This document shows positions 50,018 through 58,621 of a stretch of 64,000 bases of DNA, piece by piece (the first letter of the stretch is position 1; the number at the start of each line of letters is the position of its first letter). The DNA comes from Tigriopus japonicus (Eukaryota > Arthropoda > Copepoda > Harpacticoida > Harpacticidae): positions 11,270,609 through 11,334,608 of the forward strand of contig CM021312.1 of assembly GCA_010645155.1 (NCBI GenBank), given 5' to 3'. The translations under genes and the position numbers were made by a program. Under the pieces are notes generated by a model. That model worked only from the letters and a program-made list of their open reading frames with translations, was not told the DNA's origin and made no database searches.

Positions 50018-52336
50018 TTAGGACTGAAACGCCACATGTTTCTTCGTCTTGCGGGTGCTTCGACGTGGAATAATGGGTTGGAAAACCCCAGTATCAGGAA
50101 TATTCGGATCAGCCATCTCTCTGTGAAGAAGTGCTGTAGGGCGCAGAAAACGTCTATTTCTGCGGATAACCCCGGACGCTGTAGCCACTAAATAGGAACG
50201 GTTGTTGGTGCATTTCTCCTGAATAACGCCCCCCACCTGCCATCTTTTGGTAATCGGATTTTGAAAAGTAACAGGTTGGCCAATTTCCAAGGTAGACAGA
50301 AGCCTCCCTCCAGCGTTCTTGACGTTCTTGAAATCCTTGGAGAGACGGGCAGTGTTGAAGTCTTGCAAATTTGCTTGGCACTTACTAACAACTGGCAGAC
50401 GTGTGCGCAATTGCCGACCGTAGAAACCGAAGGCAGGGCTAAAGCCATCAGCACGGGGAGTCACCCGCCACATAAGTAGAGATTCTTGAAACTCAGGGCT
50501 TGAGATAGAGGAGCCCAATTTCTTCAATAGGCCCTTAACGGCCTTGACAGCAGATTCGGCAAGACCGTTACTCCTAGGGTGATACGGAGATGATGTCTCG
50601 TGCAGAATATTGAAACTAGCACAAAAATCGGCAAACGGTCCCCTAAATTGAGGCCCGTTATCTGTTTTAATTCGGATTGGCATGCCAACATCACCAAACC
50701 AACGAAGGAGGACATCACAGATGGCTTTTGTGGTGGTCGAGGAGAGTCGTGCAACAAATGGGAAACCGCTAAAGCGATCAATCATCACAATGAAGGTTAC
50801 CCCCTCCAAATCAAAGAGGTCAACTGATACTCCGTCCATGGGCTGTGTAACTGTTTGAGCACTAGACAACACAGGTTCTGATTGTTGTGATGGTAAAGTT
50901 GCAATACAAACATCACAGGTGGCAATTCGATTTTTTATCTCATTTGAGATGCCGGGCCAAACGTATAATTGTCGGGCTTGTTCTGTTGTCTTAACAATTC
51001 CAGAATGGCTAAGATGGAGGAGATCTATGACACGTGATCGAGCAGCCCTGGGAACAACCAAGCGATCTCCAGACATTATCAGGCCTCCATCAGTCCTTAA
51101 TGAGGCTAATAATCCTTGGTATGAACTCAACATTGGTGGAAGCTTCTTCGTTATACCCTCCTGGATCACAGTTCTCAAACTGCAATATTCCGGATCAATT
51201 GCCGAATATATCATTTGAAGAGCAGGATCATCAACATTGATTGATCGAAGGGGAACTTCTACAGAAGGATCGGCCGGGAAAAATGGGGCCCGACTAAGCG
51301 CATCGGCAACTGAATGTTCCTTTCCAGAGGACCATTTTACAGAAAATGTATAGATGATCAGCCTCTCCCGAATCCTTTGGAGGCGATCGTTCCCCATGCT
51401 TACCATTGGTTTTTCGAATATCCCCAACAATGGCTTGTGATCGGTAACCACTGTAAAGTGTCGCATTCCTCTCAAGTAAAAATCACATTTAAGGCTTGCC
51501 CAAAGAACGGCCGTGGCTTCCAGTTCAATTGTGGCATAATTTTTCATAGCAGGTGATAGGGAGCATGATCCACATTGGATAAGTCTAGGCCTCCCAGTTG
51601 GCTCCCGCTGAATCAACGCATAACAAAGACCGTGGAGGCGTGATGCGTCGGTTAGCAGCTCCGTGGAGAGCTTGGGATCAAACGGCTTGACAAGCTCAGC
51701 GGAGCACAACAACCCCCGAGTGCGTTTGAATTCCTCATCATGCTGTGCCAACCAGACAAAGGCGTTTTCCTTTTTGAGGAGATCTCTCATGAGGACGGTG
51801 GAATGAGCTAAGTCTGGTAGGAAAGCCCCAAGCTGGTTGGCTAAACCAAGGAATGATCGGAGATCCGTGACAGATTTTGGAACAGGGAAACTTCGAATGG
51901 CTTCAAGCTTGGCTGGATCAGGACGAACACCCTCAGAACTAACTATGTATCCAGCAAACTTCACTGATTGACCACACCCAAGTTTGTTCAAGGATAGATG
52001 ATTTATCTCCCTTCCACCTGATGTAGCGGCCACAGGTAGGGGAACGGGCACTTTGGCAGAATCTTTAAGAGCCTGATCCACACATCGTTCCAATTCATTC
52101 CTTTCTCGCTCCACGTTTGCTCTATGAGATTCATCGAGTTCAATAAGGTCTTGCCCAAGATCCGAAATTATCTCCAGCTTTTCTGCAAGTTTATCTGCTC
52201 TCCCTTGCATGCATGGGCCTGGTTCCATGCCCGTTATGTACTTATATGAACGGTTGAAGTTCAGAACATGTCCCGCAATGGATTTCTTCAATGCCAATGC
52301 CATGGTTATCACGTCCTCATCGGCTACACTTAGCAC
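50018..52336 (-). CDS. deleted gag-pol polyprotein of the Ty3/Gypsy element (772 aa)
   Basis: One open frame from an ATG at 52336. Residues 1-~105 look like the start of a gag-like protein (charged, coiled-coil-like RERNELERCVDQALKD). Around residue 118 the sequence switches to the end of reverse transcriptase (FAGYIVSSEGVRPDPAKLEA, LRSFLGLAN). RNase H acidic residues D230, E271, D299 and D345 are present. The integrase has a zinc finger (H441, H444, C474, C477) and catalytic D506, D559 (KTDNGPQFRG) and E594 (SNGLAESAVK). The capsid/zinc-knuckle region, the protease and the YxDD palm are missing, so self-sufficient retrotransposition is not expected. The in-frame junction suggests a deletion derivative, or a cloning/assembly collapse. 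Confidence 0.9.
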   Translation of the reverse strand: MLSVADEDVITMALALKKSIAGHVLNFNRSYKYITGMEPGPCMQGRADKLAEKLEIISDLGQDLIELDESHRANVERERNELERCVDQALKDSAKVPVPLPVAATSGGREINHLSLNKLGCGQSVKFAGYIVSSEGVRPDPAKLEAIRSFPVPKSVTDLRSFLGLANQLGAFLPDLAHSTVLMRDLLKKENAFVWLAQHDEEFKRTRGLLCSAELVKPFDPKLSTELLTDASRLHGLCYALIQREPTGRPRLIQCGSCSLSPAMKNYATIELEATAVLWASLKCDFYLRGMRHFTVVTDHKPLLGIFEKPMVSMGNDRLQRIRERLIIYTFSVKWSSGKEHSVADALSRAPFFPADPSVEVPLRSINVDDPALQMIYSAIDPEYCSLRTVIQEGITKKLPPMLSSYQGLLASLRTDGGLIMSGDRLVVPRAARSRVIDLLHLSHSGIVKTTEQARQLYVWPGISNEIKNRIATCDVCIATLPSQQSEPVLSSAQTVTQPMDGVSVDLFDLEGVTFIVMIDRFSGFPFVARLSSTTTKAICDVLLRWFGDVGMPIRIKTDNGPQFRGPFADFCASFNILHETSSPYHPRSNGLAESAVKAVKGLLKKLGSSISSPEFQESLLMWRVTPRADGFSPAFGFYGRQLRTRLPVVSKCQANLQDFNTARLSKDFKNVKNAGGRLLSTLEIGQPVTFQNPITKRWQVGGVIQEKCTNNRSYLVATASGVIRRNRRFLRPTALLHREMADPNIPDTGVFQPIIPRRSTRKTKKHVAFQS

Positions 52337-52466
52337 TGATTGGTCACCACCACTGCGTCACTACGCAAAAGGACGTGAATTACGAGTAGAACTAGGTTCT
52401 TTTCCGTTGAAATGGAGTTAAACCGACCGCGTCACGTCTGATAATACGGATGCGGGAGAATGAACG

Positions 52467-52661
52467 NNNNNNNNNNNNNNNNNNNNNNNNNNNNNNNNNN
52501 NNNNNNNNNNNNNNNNNNNNNNNNNNNNNNNNNNNNNNNNNNNNNNNNNNNNNNNNNNNNNNNNNNNNNNNNNNNNNNNNNNNNNNNNNNNNNNNNNNNN
52601 NNNNNNNNNNNNNNNNNNNNNNNNNNNNNNNNNNNNNNNNNNNNNNNNNNNNNNNNNNNNN
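52467..52661. other. assembly gap (195 N), probably artefactual
   Basis: The 93 bp before the gap (52374-52466) and the 93 bp after it (52662-52754) are the same sequence except for three C/T differences at the LTR-leader junction. The two contig ends therefore overlap, and the gap plus one 93-bp copy is probably not real. Confidence 0.85.
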
Positions 52662-52709
52662 CGTGAATTACGAGTAGAACTAGGTTCTTTTCCGTTGAAA
52701 TGGAGTTAA

Positions 52710-52722
52710 ACCGACTGCGCCA
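52710..52722 (-). promoter_or_regulatory. primer-binding site, tRNA-Ser type
   Basis: Immediately after the 5' LTR, on the element strand, TGGCGCAGTCGGT matches the complement of a tRNA ending CCGACTGCG plus CCA. That is the 3' end of insect tRNA-Ser as I know it. The other contig end carries three changes here (TGACGCGGTC), which would weaken priming. Confidence 0.75.
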
Positions 52723-52891
52723 TGTCTGATAATACGGATGCGGGAGAATGAACGGGTAGCAATATCAAAGGAGAGAATGACAGTGTCTTTTTATTCCATC
52801 AGCTGAGAAAAAAGACCCCCTCTTCGCGGAGATATCCTTTTTCTTGACTTGCAATGAAACGCCATGTGGCGCCATCTATTCAAATCATACA
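52723..52891 (-). repeat. 5' LTR of the Ty3/Gypsy element
   Basis: 169 bp, identical to 49675-49843, followed on the right by the target duplicate GATTT. A third, partial LTR copy (32 bp, 52435-52466) abuts the gap and is best explained by overlapping contigs. Confidence 0.93.
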
Positions 52892-54314
52892 GATTTAATC
52901 CTCAATAATCCAATATGTCAATGTTTCACGATGTAGAGGAAATCAAGGATAAACTAAGTAATTCCTGCGGAAATGCGCAATAAATTGAAAAAGCGTCCAG
53001 TGCAGTGATGTAGGCAAATCTCGACCATTTTCATGCTTTAGTACGAGTTTAGAACAAGATTAATGCCAAAACAAGGTGAATAAATCCATTTCTAGAATTC
53101 AGTTGTAAAACTAGAAAATTTGCTCATCAATGTTTTATTTTACCATTTATTTATTATGTAAATGATTATTCAAAAAAAAAAGGATCACAATTTTATGTTT
53201 TCACCTTAAGGTGCATGAAATGTTTAACATGCCAACTCAATTAGATCCAAAGGCTAAAGGTTCTTTTCTGTGCTCACCAACTCATTCGGTTTAAGACTTA
53301 AAGGTAAGCATATCAATGAAGGTTTTGAGAACAGATCAACATTTGGAAGCATAAATCATTATTGCATTTCTTCGTCATTTGTGTCCCAATGTCGTCTTTG
53401 GAACTGCTTGAAGTTTTCGAACATCATCATTGATGTCAATGGCTGGGGCTTCTAGGGAGCTTCTCAGTATCACTTAAGGCTTTTAAAAGACCAAAAGAAC
53501 TTTGAAAATCTTCATCAGACTTTGATGGGCAAAAGATGGTTAATCGGGAAGGTGGATGGTCCATTGACACTTCACAAACTGGACTTTCTTTGACGTTGGT
53601 TCCACCGACAAAACAGCTAAACAGATTCTTCCTTCAATGTTCAGGTTGGTTTATCAATTCCTATTCTCTTGCCCAGCTCTGATATTCATTCATTTGGATC
53701 TTTTAGAACTCTTAGCTAGCTCCTTTGGTAACTAGTTTGGTGAAACCATTCGTTCAATAATGTGCAGAATCCGATTTTCACTACTTCCTGCGTCGCTTGA
53801 TTGTTCTGGCACTTGACACGAAGCCTTCAGATGTTTTCAATGGGGAATTTTCTTGCTTTTTTACCTCTATCACGTTAATTACCAAGAATTAGAAGCAAAA
53901 ACTCTCCGGTCATAGAAATGAGTTTACTCGATGTACCTCCTCAGGCTGCTCGCGCCATACGCTCAAAAAGAGGGAGGTCAGCTGTTGAATTAACTTCTCT
54001 ATATCGTGGTACTTTTGCAAGTGAGACTTGTAGATAGCCTATCACGCAGATGAGCACAAATTTCAACGTCCAAGAGACAGACACATGTTGTGAAAGAATA
54101 ATTTTGAAGATTTGTTGTCAAAATACTGAGTAATTAACAATTTGGCACACATTTATCACGGTTTTGGAATAACTTACATTAGGGTAGAATTCCAGCCAGC
54201 CTTGGTCCCAGATTTTGTGATCTAAGGGCGTCAATAGGATACAAAGCCTTGTCTACGCCCTCCTTGCCATTTATGAATTCAAATGATTATTTAAATTTTG
54301 ACATCAAAAAATTT

Positions 54315-54546
54315 AAGTTTGACAACAAAGTCTAATTTTTTTCTGGTCCAGAAACCTCTGAAACTCAATTTTTCGGATAAAAAAACATAGAATGTCCAAA
54401 CGTCAAATGCATGGTCAATCTGGATTTTAAAGTAAATTTACCATGTGTATAATTTTTACAGTCAACTCCTTTCAGTTTCGGTTCAGCCCTCTATCGGCCG
54501 AAAATTTCGTTTTCGGTTAAGAACCCCTTCGGTTCATCACTAAATC
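54315..54546. mobile_element. half copy of a TAGTGATGxACCGAAA foldback element
   Basis: It ends CGGTTCATCACTA and contains CTATCGGCCGAAAATTTCG and CAGAAACCTCTGAAACTCA. This is the reverse complement of the left half of the element at 55157-55475. Confidence 0.6.
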
Positions 54547-54634
54547 ATCCATTCCTGAACATAAGCGCCCAAAATAACTTTCCCTAAAGACAGATTCTGG
54601 TTACAGTGATAAAGCACATTGGTAATGCAAGGAG

Positions 54635-54778
54635 AGTTTATTTTGTCAGCTTATACCTTGATTCCTATATGTAAATGATTTTTTTAATATAATATGAAGT
54701 AGATCATGAATTCCTTCGTTAACACAGAACTTGTCGGTACATAAGACAAACACCTAGAAAGAGAATGGAAAAACATCT
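54635..54778 (+). repeat. orphan copy of the CUB-gene 3' flank
   Basis: TTTGTCAGCTTATACCTTG through ACTTGTCGGTACATAAG and CAAACACCTAGAAAGAGAAT matches the flank downstream of gene A at 3390-3520. No coding exon was found nearby on the same strand. With the relic exon at 57.0 kb it points to a lost paralogue. Confidence 0.5.
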
Positions 54779-55156
54779 CATAACAAAGCTTCGGTAAATT
54801 CGTGACAGCAAAGATTCAACTTTGCCAGTATTGAAATAGGAAGGAGGTAAATAACACGTTTCATTAAGCTCAAATACCCCATTGTGACAAATGAGTGAAT
54901 CTTAAGCTTGATTGAATAATCTTAAAAACTTGATTCATCATTTTGCGTTTTATTTTCAACCCTCGTGCCCCTTCCTCCCCTTTTTTAATACCGTTTCTGG
55001 ACCTTCCAACCTAGTTCACGCAAAACTTTTGCCTCCAAATAGGCAACAAACTTGTTAGTTGGAAAAGGGCCATTTTTGTTTGTCAGGCAACTTTGTTTCG
55101 TAATGAATCGGTGAACAGCAAAATCTATTTATGAAAAAAATAATCCATCATTAAAG

Positions 55157-55475
55157 TAGTGATGGACCGAAAGGGCTTATAACCAAAAGCGAAAGTTTCG
55201 GCCGAAAGAGGGCTTAACTGAAACCGAAAACAGTTGACAACAAAATTGTATAAATGCAAAATCCACTTTAAAAAATAAATTGCTCATGTGTTCGATGTTG
55301 GGTAGTCGCAAATTTTGAAAAATCGGGAAACTTAAATTTCAGAGGTTTTTGGACGAAAATTCTTCAATTTTGTTGTCAAACTCCATCTTTTATAGTGAAT
55401 GTCTGCTTTTGGTTTTCGTAGGCATAACTGAAACCGAAAACAACATTTCGGCCGAAAGCGCTTTTGGTCCACTAC
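55157..55475. mobile_element. foldback element with TAGTGATGGACCGAAA ends
   Basis: The left end TAGTGATGGACCGAAAGGGC pairs with the right end GCGCTTTTGGTCCACTA. Subterminal TTTCGGCCGAAAG occurs in both arms. The flanking octamers do not match, so the duplication has decayed or the ends are misjudged. A degenerate relative lies at 61118-61435. Confidence 0.6.
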
Positions 55476-55982
55476 AAAAAACCATTACTTTTTACCCTCA
55501 TTTAAGCATTTAAAACAAATGAACAGAGCTTGAAAAACACGAGGAATTGAAAGCGTATCAAATGGATAAATGGATTAAGACGATAAAAAGCGAATCAATT
55601 TCATCAATCTAAGGCAGGGGTCACGCAACCTCTTTTGGGTTCAGACGGTTCAGACCGGTTCAAACCCACAAAATGACTCTGTGTTCAGGGTTGGCCACTT
55701 TAACCCGTTTAGCGAAAATTGTGAATTTTGGGACAATCAAGGGTTGTGAATCAAAAAGCCATCGTTAAAATAGTACTAATCATACGACCATCATTTATAA
55801 CTTTTGGTTTTAAACAGTTTTTCTAGGGGGGGCCCCTGTTTGTGACAAGGGCTTGAACTAAATTAGCATTAAAGGAAAGATTAACCATCAACATACTCCT
55901 AAAGAAGTTTTTATCATGCATTTATCCCAAAAGTTAAATCCAGTACCGTCGTTTTTGAGTTTCTGAACCTTCCGAAATCAAG

Positions 55983-56036
55983 ATTGTGCCTAGAGCTCTA
56001 TATTAGAAATTTCTAATATAGAGCTCTAATTGTGCC
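55983..56036. repeat. 38-bp perfect palindrome between 8-bp direct repeats
   Basis: 55991-56028 is perfectly self-complementary (TAGAGCTCTATATTAGAAA followed by its reverse complement). It is flanked by exact ATTGTGCC copies at 55983-55990 and 56029-56036. Confidence 0.9.
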
Positions 56037-56299
56037 TTTTATTACCCTCTTCGGTTCAAAAACTCAATAGTGATATTACTGGATTTAAATGTAAACACAA
56101 ATTAGTGAAAAAGTGACCCTTATTGACAGATGTAGCTTCTTTGCTTGGTTTTAAGTGAATAATCAATTTTAGGATCAAGTTTCTTTCTTTATCAAACCAA
56201 CCTTTCAATTCGACCTTTACTTGAACCCACTTAAGGAATTAATGGAGAAGGCAATGATAATAGAAAAGTGTCCTTCTGCACTTTGATGACTGGATGACA

Positions 56300-56503
56300 A
56301 TAGGCCGCATGTTAATGCACCTAATTCAGAAGCGAGAGCACACCAAAATCAAGTCAGATTAACCGACCTTGAGTATATACTCGTGACAACTCCTGTGTTT
56401 GAGACGCAGCAACTAGGGAGAGTACATACTCAACGAATGCTAATTTGACTTGTTTTTGGTATACTCTCGCTATTGAATTAAGTGCGTTAACATGCGGCCT
56501 ATT
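56300..56503. mobile_element. MITE with ~60-bp inverted ends
   Basis: ATAGGCCGCATGTTAATGCA and AAATCAAGTCAGATTA pair with TAATTTGACTTGTTTTTGG and GCGTTAACATGCGGCCTAT. Noncoding, ~200 bp. Confidence 0.65.
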
Positions 56504-56967
56504 AACTTGTTGTTGACAGCGAATCTCTTTTTAATTGCTAATTGAATTCAAGACCCCCATCAAATTAGGGGCAATTTAGAGAAAATGTTCAAAACCAAAA
56601 GATCTACATGATAGTGTTTTGGGACCTATTTGTAAAAATGACTTTTTTTCAGAGCCCTGATTGTCTGGAATTAACAATTTTCCTTGCCCGGTTTGAAGTG
56701 GCCAACCCTTTAGTCTGGGGCCCACCAAACATTTGCTGGAAGGTTCATGGACCCACAATTCTATGATCAACGAGCTCTAAGACCATGAGTGTGTATGTAC
56801 TACAAGTGCCTTTGTGGCTCACTTTTTTAGACTTTCCCCGTAGCTAGCTTTTGGGCCAACATACGACCATCCTTGGCCTACATTTGGGTCGACCAAGAAG
56901 TTACATACCTACTCTTGATCTACAGTTCCTGTCGATCAATGTTTAACTTGTGGAACAATAATTTGAC

Positions 56968-57043
56968 CAACTGCCAACAAAGAGGACAAATTTGGTATTC
57001 CACACAACAATAACCTTCAGCTTGACGAATGTAGGAAGAGTAT
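56968..57043 (-). pseudogene. isolated relic exon of a CUB-family paralogue
   Basis: On the minus strand, after the acceptor AAATTTCAG, the sequence encodes YSSYIRQAEGYCCVEYQICP. This matches exon 9 of gene C (YSSCIRQAEGYCCIEFQVCP at 7274-7215), including the acceptor context. The first conserved cysteine is tyrosine here, similarity fades after ~60 bp, and no neighbouring exons were recognised. I read it as a fragment of a fourth family member, probably not functional. Confidence 0.7.
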
Positions 57044-57532
57044 CTGAAATTTCAGAGACATTGAGGCATTACCAGATTATTATTTAATGGATTGCTTTTC
57101 TTTTTTCATTCAGTTGAATATATTGGCCTAATCTGCGTACTTCAGAAACTTTTTCTTTACAACACATCTTCTTGACAAGATTACGGAGCGTTCCAAAAGA
57201 ATTGGAAAATCTCATTGAATCATCTGAAAATCATAACAACTTTATACTAACGTCAGCTCAACTGCATGATATTTACTGTGTTGGCTTAAAAAGCAAAATG
57301 TGGTTTTTCTTTGCAATGCAAAATTTAGACGAAGACAATTTTTCTCGTACATCAGACCGTTCTTGCGTTCGTGTTTTTCTCCTTCTCAAATTTTTACTAC
57401 GATCGAAGGGAGGATGAATCAAGGCAAATAAAAAACGCTGTAAAATTTAAGATTTGTTTCAGCAATTGACACTTTTTATGATTCCAACCATTTTAGATTG
57501 ATTTGCATGGTTTACTCTTTCCTTACTACCAA

Positions 57533-57590
57533 GAAGCACTGGAAACATGGAGTGGCAGGCTGGCAACGAGAATAATGATTTCCAGTAAGA
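57533..57590. repeat. fragment of the 44938 MITE family
   Basis: CAAGAAGCACTGGAAACATG and GAGAATAATGATTTCCAGTA match the termini of the element at 44938-45386. It ends exactly where the gene D inverted copy begins. Confidence 0.6.
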
Positions 57591-58240
57591 CATTTCTTCT
57601 CTTCTTCAAGGCATACCCTTTGAGTACGAAGCCGTCTCGTTGACATTGGATTCGCCAGTGGTTGCCTCAACCATGTTGTGTGCTTCAGTTCAGAGAGCTG
57701 CTATCGGTCTTATTGAGGCCGTTCCTGTCATTATCCTCCTCCTTAGACGAACCGGGAACCGAATGTCTTTTGCAGCAGCCGAAAATGTCCAATGCAAGGT
57801 GCAAAGTGCGCAACTTTATTTAAAGTTTGGCACCTGCTGCGCAACCGCTGAAAATAACATCAGGAGGGGCGATGCCACGGTTGTTGGCGGTCCAAAAGAT
57901 GACACATGTCTGTTCGACTTAGATGAGGATGCGGAATTTTCTGTTACCTCACCAGGCTACAGCCACGACCTTCTTTTGAGGGTGGCAGAAACACATGGAT
58001 TGGATCAATCAATATCCATCGACTGCCGCTGTTTTCCAAGTCGGTACAATTCATTCCAATCTCCTTTCCAAGAATGAAGCAACCTGCTTCTGGCTTTGTT
58101 AACATCATCGCAGAACTCTTCTTTGAGAATGGCCACGTCGAGAAGTTTCACGAAAAGCGGGAAAAACTTGCTCTACTCAATGAAGCATTACCACGTGTTC
58201 TCAACAACTTGGTTAAGTTTTTAAAAGAAAGAATGGATTA
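57591..58240 (+). pseudogene. gene D terminal exon, inverted duplicate with frameshift
   Basis: After the acceptor-like CTTCTTCAAG, coding sequence from 57611 is collinear with the minus-strand exon at 59176-58695. It starts IPFEYEAVSLTLDSPVVAS and continues LEAVP-type hydrophobic LIEAVPVIILLL, then SAQLYLKFGTCCATAEN and DTCLFDLDEDAEFSV. A 1-nt loss near 58007 (GATCAATC versus GATCCAATC in the sister) breaks the frame. In the other frame coding resumes with FIPISFPRMKQP and runs through KFHEKREKLALLNEALP to a TAG at 58240. No upstream exon precedes this copy. I do not recognise the protein. Confidence 0.65.
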
Positions 58241-58341
58241 GACAAGGATCACTAAACACCTGGATGCCTCAGCTCCTTGCAAAATCCATCTTTTGAATTC
58301 TGTGTTAGACAGATAAAAATCTAGTTAAACCAGTTGTCCGG

Positions 58342-58621
58342 CTGGTAATGCAAAGCTCACATGCTAAATTTCAACTTGATCGACTGAAATTTGTGGCAGT
58401 TACAGTAATTTGAAGCATAGAGCATAGAACATTTGCACCTACAATTGTCCTTTTGGACGACTGTAGGGTCAATTTTTCTCTCGTTTCCGCGCGTATGTAT
58501 TGCGACTGTAGCAAATGTTTGATTGGAAGAGCGCCCTATGCTCTACGCTTCAAATTACTCTAAATGCCACAAGTTTCAGTCAATCAAGTTGAAATTAAGC
58601 ATGTGAGCTTTACATTACCAG
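58342..58621. mobile_element. foldback MITE at the centre of the inverted duplication
   Basis: CTGGTAATGCAAAGCTCACA and its inverted partner TGTGAGCTTTACATTACCAG bound 280 bp. The arms continue through GAAATTTGTGGCA / TGCCACAAGTTTC and ATAGAGCATAG / CTATGCTCTAC. Confidence 0.75.

Larger units (their letters stand above)
49675..52891 (-). mobile_element. Ty3/Gypsy LTR retrotransposon, internally deleted, young
   Basis: Two 169-bp LTRs (49675-49843 and 52723-52891), identical as read, start TG and end CA. They are flanked by a 5-bp target duplication GATTT (49670-49674 and 52892-52896). A primer-binding site follows the 5' LTR and a polypurine tract precedes the 3' LTR, both on the minus strand. 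The single ORF lacks capsid, protease and the reverse transcriptase palm. An N gap (52467-52661) lies in the leader. RNase H-integrase order is that of Ty3/Gypsy. Identical LTRs imply recent insertion. Confidence 0.93.

Noticed and set aside
50154..51556. Several 68-99 aa frames inside the LTR element on both strands
   Set aside because: Shadows of the 772-aa polyprotein frame.
52450..52677. Open frames across the N gap
   Set aside because: Composed of unknown bases.
57640..58077. Intact 145-aa gene
   Set aside because: Its end is created by a 1-nt deletion relative to the inverted copy, and the conserved frame continues in another phase.
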